Below are positions 8,291-17,514 of a stretch of 64,000 bases of DNA, piece after piece. Below the pieces are notes generated by a model. The model saw only the letters and a program-made list of their open reading frames with translations. It did not search any database and was not told the origin of the DNA. The stretch's first letter is position 1. Every line of letters begins with the position of its first letter. Made by a program: the position numbers and the translations under genes. The DNA is taken from contig NZ_BMHM01000006.1 of assembly GCF_014640815.1 (NCBI RefSeq), positions 62,001 to 126,000 of the forward strand, read 5' to 3'. This DNA comes from Vreelandella lutescens. GTDB lineage: Bacteria; Pseudomonadota; Gammaproteobacteria; Pseudomonadales; Halomonadaceae.

Positions 8291-10105
8291 ATGACTCACA
8301 CAGAGGTAAGTACCCCATCCAGCGCTACCAGCACCGTCAACGCATGGCTTCATGATTTTGATGAAGCGCTGCAGGCACGGGATAGTCAGCGCGTGCTGAC
8401 GCTATTCAACGACGAGTGCTACTGGCGCGACTTTCTGGCGTTTACCTGGAATCTAAAAACCTGCGAAGGCAAGGAGGAAATCCAGGCCATGCTCGATGCC
8501 ACGCTGGCCAATACTCAGCCTACCCAGTGGCAGCTTGACGGGGAGGCCAGCGAAAACGGTGATACCGTTGAGGCGTGGTTCACGTTTAAAACAGCCATTG
8601 CCAGCGGAAAAGGCTATGTGCGCTTGAAGAGCGGCAAGTGCTGGACGCTGCTGACCACCATGCAGGCGCTGGATGACTTCCCTGAACCCCGTAACCAACA
8701 CCGCCCCAAAGGGGCCGAGCACGGTGCTAACAAACAGCGTGAAACTTGGCTGGAATCCCGTGAACGCGAGGAAGCCGAGCTTGGTTACACAAAGCAGCCT
8801 TACTGTGTGGTGATAGGCGGTGGCCAAGGCGGTATTGGCCTGGGGGCGCGGCTAAAGCAGATGGGCGTGCCCACCATCATCATCGAGCGCAACGAACGCG
8901 CGGGTGATTCCTGGCGCAAGCGCTATAAATCCCTCTGCCTGCACGACCCGGTATGGTACGACCACCTGCCTTATATTCCCTTCCCGGAGAACTGGCCGGT
9001 GTTTGCCCCGAAAGACAAAGTGGGCGACTGGCTGGAAATGTACACAAAGGTGATGGAGCTCAATTATTGGAGTTCCACGACCTGCGACAATGCACGCTTC
9101 GATGAAGCCGCAGGCGAGTGGGTCGTGAACGTGAAGCGCAACGGCGAAGAGATCACACTACGCCCGAAACAGCTGGTGATGGCTACGGGGATGTCCGGTA
9201 TGCCTAACGTACCCAAGTTTGCAGGCGCGGAGAGCTTCCAGGGCGAGCAGCAGCACTCCAGCCAGCACCCAGGGCCGGATGCTTACGCGGGCAAAAAATG
9301 CGTGATTATTGGTTCGAATAACTCGGCTCACGATATTGCTGCCGCGCTCTGGGAGCACGATGCCGATGTCACCATGCTCCAGCGCTCCTCGACCCATATC
9401 GTTAAATCGGATTCATTGATGGAAGAAGTGCTGGGGCCGCTTTATTCGGAAGAGGCGGTGGCAGGCGGGCTGACCCACGAAAAAGCCGATCTGATCTTTG
9501 CTTCCATTCCTTACAAGGTGCTGCCTGACTTCCAACGTCCGGCGTTTGAGGCGATTAAACAGCGCGATGCCGAGTTTTACCAAAAGCTCGAAGACGCGGG
9601 ATTTATGCTCGATTTCGGTGACGATGAGTCTGGCCTGTTTTTGAAGTACCTGCGCCGTGGCTCGGGTTACTACATCGATGTGGGGGCCTGCGATCTGGTC
9701 GCCAATGGCGATATCAAGCTGCGTAGCGGTGTCGGTATTGAGCGTATTAATCCCCACTCCATTACCTTGACCGATGGTAGCGAGCTACCGGCAGACCTCA
9801 TTGTGTACGCCACCGGCTATGGCTCGATGAACGGCTGGGCGGCGCGGCTTATCTCCCAGGAAGTGGCCGATAAAGTGGGTAAATGCTGGGGCTTAGGCTC
9901 TGACACCACCAAAGACCCCGGCCCTTGGGAGGGCGAGCTGCGCAATATGTGGAAGCCTACCCAGCAGGAAGCGCTGTGGTTCCATGGCGGCAACCTGCAC
10001 CAGTCTCGGCACTACTCGCACTATTTGGCGCTGCAGTTGAAGGCGCGCATGGAAGGGCTACCAACGCCTGTCTATGGGCTGCAGCCGGTTCACCACGTGG
10101 CATAA
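8291..10105 (+). CDS. Flavin-dependent monooxygenase with N-terminal NTF2-like domain
   Basis: This is a 604-aa NADPH/FAD oxidoreductase. Residues 1 to about 150 look like an NTF2/SnoaL-type cone fold (WLHDFDEALQ, LFNDECYWRDF). The rest is a flavin monooxygenase with an FAD Rossmann motif (VVIGGGQGGIGLGA) near residue 160, a FQGEQQHSSQH segment resembling the FxGxxxHxxx(W/P) fingerprint of FMOs and Baeyer-Villiger enzymes, and a second nucleotide-binding motif (VIIGSNNSAHDIAAAL). The ATG at 8291 has GGAG eight bases upstream; an in-frame GTG at 8243 is ruled out because it lies at the predicted transcription start. It is the first gene of a sigma54-type operon with a butanediol-dehydrogenase-like enzyme. 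Likely chemistry is oxygenation of a ketone, amine or similar small substrate; which one is not shown by the sequence. Confidence 0.85.
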   Translation: MTHTEVSTPSSATSTVNAWLHDFDEALQARDSQRVLTLFNDECYWRDFLAFTWNLKTCEGKEEIQAMLDATLANTQPTQWQLDGEASENGDTVEAWFTFKTAIASGKGYVRLKSGKCWTLLTTMQALDDFPEPRNQHRPKGAEHGANKQRETWLESREREEAELGYTKQPYCVVIGGGQGGIGLGARLKQMGVPTIIIERNERAGDSWRKRYKSLCLHDPVWYDHLPYIPFPENWPVFAPKDKVGDWLEMYTKVMELNYWSSTTCDNARFDEAAGEWVVNVKRNGEEITLRPKQLVMATGMSGMPNVPKFAGAESFQGEQQHSSQHPGPDAYAGKKCVIIGSNNSAHDIAAALWEHDADVTMLQRSSTHIVKSDSLMEEVLGPLYSEEAVAGGLTHEKADLIFASIPYKVLPDFQRPAFEAIKQRDAEFYQKLEDAGFMLDFGDDESGLFLKYLRRGSGYYIDVGACDLVANGDIKLRSGVGIERINPHSITLTDGSELPADLIVYATGYGSMNGWAARLISQEVADKVGKCWGLGSDTTKDPGPWEGELRNMWKPTQQEALWFHGGNLHQSRHYSHYLALQLKARMEGLPTPVYGLQPVHHVA

Positions 10106-10123
10106 ACACAGGAAGGGAAACCC

Positions 10124-11200
10124 ATGAGTCAGTCAACGAATCAGCAACAGATGCAGGCCGCGGTATGGTATGCCGCCAAAGATCTGCGCGTTGAACACGT
10201 GCCGGTACCTACCATCAACGACCCCCATGAGGTAAAGGTGAAAGTCGCCGCCTGCGGTATTTGCGGCAGCGATTTACACGAGTATGCCGCCGGGCCGATT
10301 TTTATTCCGGTAGGCAAACCGCACCCCATTAGCGGCGAACAGGCACCGATTATTATGGGCCATGAGTTTGCGGGCGAGGTGGTAGAGGTCGGCGAGAAAG
10401 TGACGCGGGTGAAGGTAGGCGACCGTGTGGCCATTGAGCCGATTCTGTCACCTAATAAGGATGGCGCTTATCAGATGGAGCGCTACAACCTGACGCCGCT
10501 GCTCGGCTTTCACGGCCTCTCCGGCGGTGGCGGCGGATTCTCTGAGTTCACCGTGATGGGTGAGCACATGGTGCACAAACTGCCGGATGACCTCAGCTTT
10601 GAACAGGGGGCGCTGGTCGAGCCTGCGGCGGTAGCCCTGCATGCGGTGCGCCAGAGCTGCCTAAAAGCCGGGGACAGTGCCGTGGTATTTGGTGCTGGGC
10701 CGATTGGCTTAATGACCATCGAAGCGCTCAAAGCCGCCGGTGCTGCACAGATTTATGCGGTGGAAGTTGCGCCTTCTCGTAAGGCCAAAGCCGAAGCGCT
10801 AGGAGCCATCGTTGTCGACCCACAGCAAGAAGACGCAGTGGAAAAGCTACACGCCTTGAGCGGTGGCGGGGTGGACGTGGCATTTGAAGTGACGGGCATT
10901 CCCGCCGTGCTCAATCAAGCGCTGCACAGCACCCACGAAGGGGGCGAAGTAGTGGTGGTGAGTATTTGGGAGGGAGAAGCCAGTTTTCACCCCAACGACT
11001 TGGTAATCAAAGAGCGCACCATGAAAGGCATTATTGCCTATCGCCATGTGTATCCGGCGGTGATGGCGCTGATGCAGCGGGGCTACTTCCGCGCCGAGGA
11101 TATGGTCACTCAACGCATTCCGCTGGCGGATATTGTAGAGGAGGGCTTTGAAGCCCTGCTGAGCGATAAGGCACAGGTGAAGATTATCGTCACGCCTTAG
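10124..11200 (+). CDS. 2,3-butanediol dehydrogenase-like zinc alcohol dehydrogenase lacking the structural zinc site
   Basis: This is a 358-aa medium-chain dehydrogenase of the (R,R)-butanediol dehydrogenase type. The catalytic zinc ligands are present: Cys47 in CGICGSD, His80-Glu81 in MGHEF, and Glu167 in LVEPAAV. The NAD-binding motif is VVFGAGPIGL. The stretch that normally carries four structural-zinc cysteines (about residues 106-126, EPILSPNKDGAYQMERYN) has none; the only other cysteine is near residue 178. It lies 18 bases after the monooxygenase stop, has a strong GGAAGGG ribosome site and ends at a terminator, so it is the second and last gene of the operon. It would oxidise or reduce a vicinal diol/acyloin or similar alcohol linked to the monooxygenase reaction; the substrate is inferred. 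Confidence 0.87.
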   Translation: MSQSTNQQQMQAAVWYAAKDLRVEHVPVPTINDPHEVKVKVAACGICGSDLHEYAAGPIFIPVGKPHPISGEQAPIIMGHEFAGEVVEVGEKVTRVKVGDRVAIEPILSPNKDGAYQMERYNLTPLLGFHGLSGGGGGFSEFTVMGEHMVHKLPDDLSFEQGALVEPAAVALHAVRQSCLKAGDSAVVFGAGPIGLMTIEALKAAGAAQIYAVEVAPSRKAKAEALGAIVVDPQQEDAVEKLHALSGGGVDVAFEVTGIPAVLNQALHSTHEGGEVVVVSIWEGEASFHPNDLVIKERTMKGIIAYRHVYPAVMALMQRGYFRAEDMVTQRIPLADIVEEGFEALLSDKAQVKIIVTP

Positions 11201-11220
11201 GCTCGCCTTTCGAGTCATGC

Positions 11221-11247
11221 AAAGGCCATCTACGGATGGCCTTTTTT
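11221..11247 (+). terminator. Intrinsic terminator of the monooxygenase operon
   Basis: Arms AAAGGCCATC (11221-11230) and GATGGCCTTT (11235-11244) form a perfect 10-bp stem with a TACG loop and six T in all. Confidence 0.88.
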
Positions 11248-11274
11248 AATGGTTTTTTTTGGTGGGCGGTGCCG

Positions 11275-12039
11275 CTACTCGGCATAGATCATTTTGCGCG
11301 TCATTCCGCCGTCGGCGACAAAGTTCTGACCGGTAATAAAGCCAGATTCTTTAGAGAGCAGAAAGCGGGTGAGCGCGGCAATGTCTTCGGGAGTGCCCAC
11401 GCGACCGACCGGGTGCTGTTCGCGGTCGATATCACGGTGCTCCACCGGCTGCTGGCGGTTGGGTTTTTGCCAGTCGCCGACTTCAATCCAGCCTGGGCTA
11501 ATGGCATTGACGCGGATATCAGGGCCAAGACTCACCGCCAGTGCATGAGTGAGTGCCACAATGCCACCTTTGCTGGCGGCATAGGCCTCGGTATCTGGCT
11601 CCGATTGAAGCGCGCGGGAAGACGCCATCAGCACGATGCTGCCGCCGTGAGGGCGTAAATAAGGTGCCCCATGTTTGGCGCACAAAAAGGTACCAGTGAG
11701 ATTAGTGTTTAAGTAGGCCTGCCATGTTTCCAATGACAGCTGCTCTACCGAGCCATGAAAGGGGTCGGCAATGCCCGCGTTATGCACGATGCCATCTAGG
11801 CGGCCAAAGTGATCGACTGTTTTTGCCAGGCTATTGGCCACTTGCGTCTCGTCACTGACGTCTGATGGGAGTGTTAATAGATGGTCTGGGTGGGGCAGTC
11901 TTTCAGCGGCGGCGCTAAGGGCTTCCTCATCAATATCGGTCATGGCGACACGGTGGCCGTCGGCGAGCAAGGCCTGGGCAATGCCAAGACCAATGCCTTG
12001 GGCACCGCCGGTGATGTAGTAAACGCGAGATGGGGACAT
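11275..12039 (-). CDS. SDR-family NAD(P)-dependent oxidoreductase
   Basis: This is a 254-aa classical short-chain dehydrogenase. The cofactor motif TGGAQGIG is at residues 10-17, NNAG appears as HNAG (IVHNAGIAD), the catalytic serine lies in MASSRA, and the Tyr-Lys pair is in YAASK. An Asp after the second strand (MTDID) suggests NAD rather than NADP. The C-terminal FVADGG is typical of the family. I chose the ATG at 12039; a GTG at 12051 has no ribosome site. It is a single gene convergent with the butanediol-dehydrogenase-like gene. SDRs are too broad for a substrate call, although the neighbourhood suggests alcohol or ketone metabolism. Confidence 0.88.
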   Translation of the reverse strand: MSPSRVYYITGGAQGIGLGIAQALLADGHRVAMTDIDEEALSAAAERLPHPDHLLTLPSDVSDETQVANSLAKTVDHFGRLDGIVHNAGIADPFHGSVEQLSLETWQAYLNTNLTGTFLCAKHGAPYLRPHGGSIVLMASSRALQSEPDTEAYAASKGGIVALTHALAVSLGPDIRVNAISPGWIEVGDWQKPNRQQPVEHRDIDREQHPVGRVGTPEDIAALTRFLLSKESGFITGQNFVADGGMTRKMIYAE

Positions 12040-12216
12040 GGGGTTTTCCACCGTAATGAGAGAGTGTCTAGCGCTACTCGCTGCTGCAAATGTGAAATAT
12101 CGATACAGCTAACGACAGCGGCTGAATTAATGCATACATTGACATTAACTAAACGAGCTTAGCGGCGCTACGCCCGATGGATGATATTGGCTATTACATA
12201 CCTTGAGGTTTTTGCC

Positions 12217-13950
12217 ATGGTGGAGAGTGAGCAAGCGCGCCTGATGGCGTTACGCAGCTTAGCTATTTTGGATACGCCACCTGAGGAGCGCTTTGACCGG
12301 ATCACTCGACTTGCCACGCGTCTTTTTGACGTCGATATTGCGCTTGTTTCGTTAGTCGACGAGGAGCGCCAGTGGTTCAAGTCGCGCCAAGGATTTTCGT
12401 TGACGCAAACCTGTCGCCAAGAATCGTTTTGTGCCCATGCCATTCAGGGCGAGGGTATTTTTGAAATTGAAGATGCCAGCCAAGACTCCCGATTTGAAGC
12501 TAATGTGTTAGTGACGGCACGTCGTGGCATTCGTTTTTATGCAGGAGTGCCGCTCACGACCGCCGACGGCTTTCGCGTGGGTACGTTATGCATTATCGAC
12601 TCAAAGCCGAGACGTTTAACTCAGCATCAACGCCAAGCATTAAAGGATTTAGGCGCCTGTGCAGAGGATGAAATTAAACGTAGTGGGCTTGAGAGCGAGC
12701 TTGCAAGGGTGAATGAAGCCCAACGTCGTTTAGCAGAGAATGAAAATCGCCAGCGTTTATTGGTAGAGGCACTGGCTTCGTTAAACGACATTAGCACGTC
12801 GAGCCACTTAAATTTGGATCAACAGCTGCAGGCGTCTCTCGCCTTGGGATGCCGCTTTCTGCAGCTACAAATTGGGATTATTAGCCGCATCAATAAAGGT
12901 ATTTTTGAGGTGGTGTCTGTCACTGCACCTTCGGATGTCACGATTAGCGCCGGTCAGTGCCTGCCGTTAGCCAATACCTACTGTGATATGACGCTCAAGC
13001 ACAACGGAATGCTGGCGGTGCATAATGCGGGCAATTCCGATGTGAGACACCACCCGTGTTACGACACCTTTGGTCTGGAAGCCTATATCGGTTGCGCTAT
13101 CCAACTGGGTGGGCAGCTATTTGGGACAGTGAGCTTCTCTTCAGCGATGCCTCGACCTCAGCCTTTTGCTGAAACTGACACCCTCTTTTTAAAGCTATTG
13201 AGCCGTTGGATTGGTGCTGCCCTGGAGCGGCAGCAGGTGGATGCGCTCAAAAATGAGTTCGTTTCTACGGTGAGCCATGAGCTTCGCACGCCGCTTACGG
13301 CGGTTACCGGAGGTCTAAAGCTAGTGCTGGGGGGGGCCACAGGTGAGCTGTCTGGGCAAACCCGCCAGATGCTATCGATGGCACTGAAAAACAGCGATCG
13401 ACTGGTTTTACTGATCAATGATCTTCTGGATATTGAAAAACTGTTGGCAGGACAATTAAATTTTATTTGCCGCCCTAGAGAGCTAGGCCTGTTGCTCAAT
13501 GCGGCGCTTCAGGAAAATCAGCCTTACGCTGAGCAGTATGGTGTCAAACTTCGCTTAACCCCGCTCTCTGCTGAACGTTTTATTAACGTTGATGCTCTTC
13601 GGTTTCAGCAGGTCATGGCCAACCTACTTTCGAATGCAGCTAAATTTTCTTCATTGAATAGTGAAGTCGTTATTTTTTGCGATGAATGTGATAAGAGTGT
13701 ACGCATTAATGTAAAGGATATGGGCTGCGGTATTCCGGAAGAGTTTAGGGCGAGAATTTTTCAGAAATTTTCGCAAGCGGATGCCAGTGATCGACGCGTT
13801 AAGGGAGGAACGGGGTTGGGACTTTCTATTAGCAAAGCCATTTCAGAACAAATGGGCGGTACCATTGGGTTTAACTCTGTCGAAGGTGAAGGCAGTACGT
13901 TTTATGTTGTATTCCCCTATGTAGAGGGAGCCTATCGTGTTGCGCCTTGA
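12217..13950 (+). CDS. GAF-GAF sensor histidine kinase (soluble)
   Basis: This is a 577-aa cytoplasmic histidine kinase without membrane segments. The first GAF domain (about 15-155) starts with the common LRSLAILDTPPEERFDRI signature, followed by a short coiled coil, a second GAF domain (about 180-335), HisKA with the phospho-accepting His354 in SHELRTP, and a HATPase_c domain (N-box NLLSNAAKFS, DMGCGIP, GTGLGLSIS). It has no receiver, so it must pass phosphate to another protein, most likely one of the receivers encoded next. I chose the ATG at 12217, which follows TTGAGG; an upstream ATG at 12181 lacks a site. Its stop overlaps the next gene by 14 bases, which points to translational coupling. 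It is the first gene of a four-gene phosphorelay operon. Confidence 0.9.
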   Translation: MVESEQARLMALRSLAILDTPPEERFDRITRLATRLFDVDIALVSLVDEERQWFKSRQGFSLTQTCRQESFCAHAIQGEGIFEIEDASQDSRFEANVLVTARRGIRFYAGVPLTTADGFRVGTLCIIDSKPRRLTQHQRQALKDLGACAEDEIKRSGLESELARVNEAQRRLAENENRQRLLVEALASLNDISTSSHLNLDQQLQASLALGCRFLQLQIGIISRINKGIFEVVSVTAPSDVTISAGQCLPLANTYCDMTLKHNGMLAVHNAGNSDVRHHPCYDTFGLEAYIGCAIQLGGQLFGTVSFSSAMPRPQPFAETDTLFLKLLSRWIGAALERQQVDALKNEFVSTVSHELRTPLTAVTGGLKLVLGGATGELSGQTRQMLSMALKNSDRLVLLINDLLDIEKLLAGQLNFICRPRELGLLLNAALQENQPYAEQYGVKLRLTPLSAERFINVDALRFQQVMANLLSNAAKFSSLNSEVVIFCDECDKSVRINVKDMGCGIPEEFRARIFQKFSQADASDRRVKGGTGLGLSISKAISEQMGGTIGFNSVEGEGSTFYVVFPYVEGAYRVAP

Positions 13951-16900
13951 CCGAACCACGCTGCCTGGCGGAGCTCGCATGTACGGTGGGTTGCTGCTTG
14001 CCCTCCTGTTGATCGCAGGTGTTGCAGGAAATATGCTGCAGCTCTCGGTGCTTTTTAACGTCTATTTTGTCTTTGGCTCGGTAGCCGTCATGTTGGCCAT
14101 CGCCTGGTTGGGCACTTGGCCTGCGGTGTTGGTAGGGTTAGCGTCTGGGCTTTATACCTATGTCTTTTGGGAAAACCCGGTCACCGTTATTGTGTTTGTT
14201 TTAGAAGCCATCGTTGTCTCGTGGCTTTATCATCATAAAGTTAAAAATCTAATTGTTGCCAGCTCGCTTTATTGGGTGGCAATTGCTGCACCGATTGACT
14301 TTCTCCTTTTTCCCTATTGGTTAGATTGGAGCCAGGAGTTAACGCTGCTGGTATACCTAAAGCAAGCCATCAACGGTGTTTTGAATGCGGTGATCGCGAG
14401 TGCCATTATTATTGTCTGTGGCCTGTCTAAGCGTGCATGGCTGCCCAAGGCGGGCGCTCTTTTAACCCTGAAACACCTCCTTTTTTGTGCTCTGCTGTCG
14501 GTTACACTCATGACGGGCATCCCGCTGATTCTTTATGAAGGCCACGCCATGCGTCAGGGCCAAGAGCGCTTTGTGGATCAAACGCTGTCATCCCTGGGTA
14601 GCGAGCTGATTGGCCGGCTATCCGAGCCAGATGCCGACCAGCGCTATACCTACCACATTGGGCGCGTACGCGGAGGCAATAATGTCAGTATTGGCCTCTT
14701 AGATGCGGAGGGTAACCTGCTTGGTCAAGTCGGTAGCCTTAACTCATTAACCCTCTCACCCGGCGACGAGTTGATAGAGGTTAATGAGCGCACAATGATG
14801 TGGCTCCCAGGCGGTTTGGACAACCCCGCTGTGCGCTTTGGGCAAGGGCAGTATACGTTACGAATGCCAGCGCAAAACGTGGCAGGCGTAGACCAAGTGG
14901 TGCTGGAGACGCCGGCGCTCCCCACGGTGCGCGCCATGGAATCCTACCGTACGGTGCTATTTGCGATGTTAGCGGCGGTGTTGGGCTTTGGTATTTTGAT
15001 CGCAGAGCTATTAAGCCGCATGATCACCCAGCCGCTGCTTCGGTTGGGGAGAAAAGGCCGCACACTGAGTGACAGTATTGCTAACGGCAAAACGCCGACG
15101 CTGCCCAGTAGCCGCATTGTCGAATTTCAACAGCTATCCGACTTGCTGGGGGCGATGAGTATTGAGCTAAGCGATTCGTTTAAGCGTCTTCATCACACTC
15201 AGGGTAACTTAGAGAGAGAAGTGGAGCAGCGCACCAAAGCGCTCGCCAGTAGCAATGACCTGTTAAGTTCAGTGATGGATGCCGCTTCCGACTTTGCGAT
15301 CATTGCCACCGATACCCAAGGGGTGATTAAGCTCTTCAACAAGGGAGCTGAAAATATTCTCGGCTATCAGGCCAGTGAGATTGTTGGGTTACATACCCCC
15401 ATGCTGTTCCATGATGCGGATGAAGTAGAGCAACGGCTGATTCAACTGAACCAAAGTGTTGGCTATACGCTAACGCCTTTTGAAGTGTTTACTCATCGCG
15501 CCGTGATGGATAAGCGCGATGCAAAAGAGTGGTTCTATATTACCCGCTCAGGTGAACGTATCCCGATTAAATTGGTGGTGACGGCCATTAGGGATCAGCA
15601 ATGGAATATTACTGGCTATTTAGGCATTGCTGAGGATATCTCTGAGTCGAAGCGGATAGAGCAAATGAAAAATGAGTTCATTGCCACCGTTAGCCACGAG
15701 CTACGAACGCCCTTGACGTCTATCTCCGGGGCATTAGGTATGGTATCCGCGGGAGCGCTAGGCAGCGTTCCCGATACAGTGATGCGAATGGTGAATATTG
15801 CCCATAAAAATAGCCAGCGGCTGACGCACCTCATCAATGACTTGTTGGATATCGAGAAAATTGCCGCCGGTAAACTGGCCTTTGATATGCAGTGGCAGCC
15901 GTTACAGCGCTTGCTGGAAAGTGCCATTGAGGAGAACCGTCATTACCGCCATGAACGCCGTGTGAGCTTACATCTTGATAACCCTTACTCGGACAGCCAG
16001 GTGCGGGTAGATGGGCAGCGCTTGCAGCAGGTCATGGCGAACTTACTCTCTAACGCGGTGAAGTTTTCACCAGAGGGTGGAGAGGTACATATTACCGTTG
16101 AGAAGCAGGCGCAATCGATTACCGTCAGCGTAAAAGATGATGGCCCGGGTATACCTGAGCATTTCAAAGCACATATTTTTAGTAAATTTGCGCAGGTAGA
16201 TGCTTCTGATTCTCGGGCAAAAGGGGGGACTGGGCTTGGCTTAGCGATTACCCGAGAGCTTATCGAGCACATGGAAGGCTCCATGGGCTTTACCTCTCAT
16301 GAAGGCGAGGGGAGCTGTTTCTGGTTCTCGCTACCCTTACACCCATCAGACACCGTGGGCGATCATCAGGAGCAAGGTGCTGAAGGTGGGCGAGTGCTCG
16401 TCATAGAAGATGATCCTTCGGTAGTACGAGTGCTGTATGAAACGTTGTCCCAGGCGGGGTATGAAGTGGATTCAGCGCTGAATGGCGCCATGGCGCTAAA
16501 GAAGCTGGCTAACCAACGTTATGACGCTATTACGGTAGATATTGGTTTGCCGGATATGAGTGGGTTTGACGTGATCCATGCCCTCCGGGAGCAGCGCGCC
16601 TCCAAGCATACGCCAGTGTTGGTTGTTACAGGCAGTGTAGAGCGTGGCAAGGTGGCGCTGGAAGGCCATCTAGAAGACATCGCATGGTTGGCTAAACCTA
16701 TTCAAACTCAGCACCTGCTGGCGCTGCTTGGCGAGCAAATACAGGCACATCAAGAGCGCTTAACGCTGCTGCATATTGAGGACGATCCTGACCTGCACGC
16801 GGTTATTCGCGCCATGCTCAGTGAACATGCAGAGTGTGAGCATGCAGTGAGTGTTGCCATGGCGCGGCGCTTATTATCCTACCGCCGTTATGACGCCATT

Positions 16901-17125
16901 ATTCTTGATATTGGCCTGCCGGATGGAGAAGGGTGGGAACTGTTAGAGCAGATTCGTCACGCACAGCCACGCGCTCGGATTATTATTCTTTCTGGTCAAT
17001 CAATCAGTGAAGCAGATCAACATCGTGTTGAGACTGTTTTTCTAAAATCGCGCATTAGCCCAGCGCAGCTGCTTGTGGCTATTCAACAACGAACCCAACT
17101 GGCGCAGACGGTGGAAAACGGATGA
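13937..17125 (+). CDS. Membrane hybrid histidine kinase (PAS-HisKA-HATPase-REC-REC)
   Basis: This is a 1062-aa hybrid kinase. About six hydrophobic helices occupy residues 15-190 (MASE-like sensor), then a periplasmic-sized segment, one more helix near 335-355, a HAMP-like linker, a coiled coil, a PAS domain (about 440-570), HisKA with His587 in SHELRTP, HATPase_c (GTGLGLAIT) and two tandem receivers with phospho-acceptors Asp868 (VDIGLPDMSG) and Asp991 (LDIGLPDGEG). It uses a GTG start with GGGAG six bases upstream, overlapping the preceding kinase. Its stop overlaps the next start as ATGA. Two receivers in one kinase allow phosphate to flow to and from a separate Hpt, which the last gene of the operon provides. 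The sensed signal is unknown. Confidence 0.9.
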   Translation: MLRLDRTTLPGGARMYGGLLLALLLIAGVAGNMLQLSVLFNVYFVFGSVAVMLAIAWLGTWPAVLVGLASGLYTYVFWENPVTVIVFVLEAIVVSWLYHHKVKNLIVASSLYWVAIAAPIDFLLFPYWLDWSQELTLLVYLKQAINGVLNAVIASAIIIVCGLSKRAWLPKAGALLTLKHLLFCALLSVTLMTGIPLILYEGHAMRQGQERFVDQTLSSLGSELIGRLSEPDADQRYTYHIGRVRGGNNVSIGLLDAEGNLLGQVGSLNSLTLSPGDELIEVNERTMMWLPGGLDNPAVRFGQGQYTLRMPAQNVAGVDQVVLETPALPTVRAMESYRTVLFAMLAAVLGFGILIAELLSRMITQPLLRLGRKGRTLSDSIANGKTPTLPSSRIVEFQQLSDLLGAMSIELSDSFKRLHHTQGNLEREVEQRTKALASSNDLLSSVMDAASDFAIIATDTQGVIKLFNKGAENILGYQASEIVGLHTPMLFHDADEVEQRLIQLNQSVGYTLTPFEVFTHRAVMDKRDAKEWFYITRSGERIPIKLVVTAIRDQQWNITGYLGIAEDISESKRIEQMKNEFIATVSHELRTPLTSISGALGMVSAGALGSVPDTVMRMVNIAHKNSQRLTHLINDLLDIEKIAAGKLAFDMQWQPLQRLLESAIEENRHYRHERRVSLHLDNPYSDSQVRVDGQRLQQVMANLLSNAVKFSPEGGEVHITVEKQAQSITVSVKDDGPGIPEHFKAHIFSKFAQVDASDSRAKGGTGLGLAITRELIEHMEGSMGFTSHEGEGSCFWFSLPLHPSDTVGDHQEQGAEGGRVLVIEDDPSVVRVLYETLSQAGYEVDSALNGAMALKKLANQRYDAITVDIGLPDMSGFDVIHALREQRASKHTPVLVVTGSVERGKVALEGHLEDIAWLAKPIQTQHLLALLGEQIQAHQERLTLLHIEDDPDLHAVIRAMLSEHAECEHAVSVAMARRLLSYRRYDAIILDIGLPDGEGWELLEQIRHAQPRARIIILSGQSISEADQHRVETVFLKSRISPAQLLVAIQQRTQLAQTVENG

Positions 17126-17514
17126 GCAGTTTAGAGCGTATTCTGTATGTCGAAGATGACCCTGATATCCAAACGGTAGCAGCGCTTGCGCTGGAAGTGG
17201 TCGGTGGTTTTAATGTCAAAGTGTGCTCCTCGGGGGAGCAGGCATTGGAAGAGGCAGTGGCTTATGCACCGGATATGATTCTTCTGGATGTGATGATGCC
17301 CGGTATGGATGGGCCATCCACTTTAATGGCGCTGCGACAACTGCCTAGTCTTGAGAAAATACCCGTCGCGTTTATGACCGCTAAAGTGCAGCCCCACGAG
17401 GTGGACCAACTCATTGCACTAGGTGCTGAAAGTGTGATTGCCAAGCCGTTTGACCCCATGACGCTGGCCAATCAAGTTCGCACTCTTTGGGAGCAGGCGT
17501 GTGGTAAATCGTGA
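17122..17514 (+). CDS. Single-domain response regulator (CheY-like)
   Basis: This 130-aa protein is a lone receiver domain. It shows the acidic pair EDD near residues 10-12, phospho-acceptor Asp56 (LLDVMMPGMDG), the Thr in FMTAK and the Lys in IAKPFDP. There is no output domain, so it probably shuttles phosphate or binds a partner. It overlaps the hybrid kinase gene by four bases and the following GGDEF gene by 14 bases, so it lies in the middle of the phosphorelay operon. Confidence 0.92.
   Translation: MSSLERILYVEDDPDIQTVAALALEVVGGFNVKVCSSGEQALEEAVAYAPDMILLDVMMPGMDGPSTLMALRQLPSLEKIPVAFMTAKVQPHEVDQLIALGAESVIAKPFDPMTLANQVRTLWEQACGKS

Noticed and set aside
12139..12144. TTGACA as -35 for the first kinase gene
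   Set aside because: No -10-like hexamer lies 16-18 bases downstream, since the stretch there is GC-rich.
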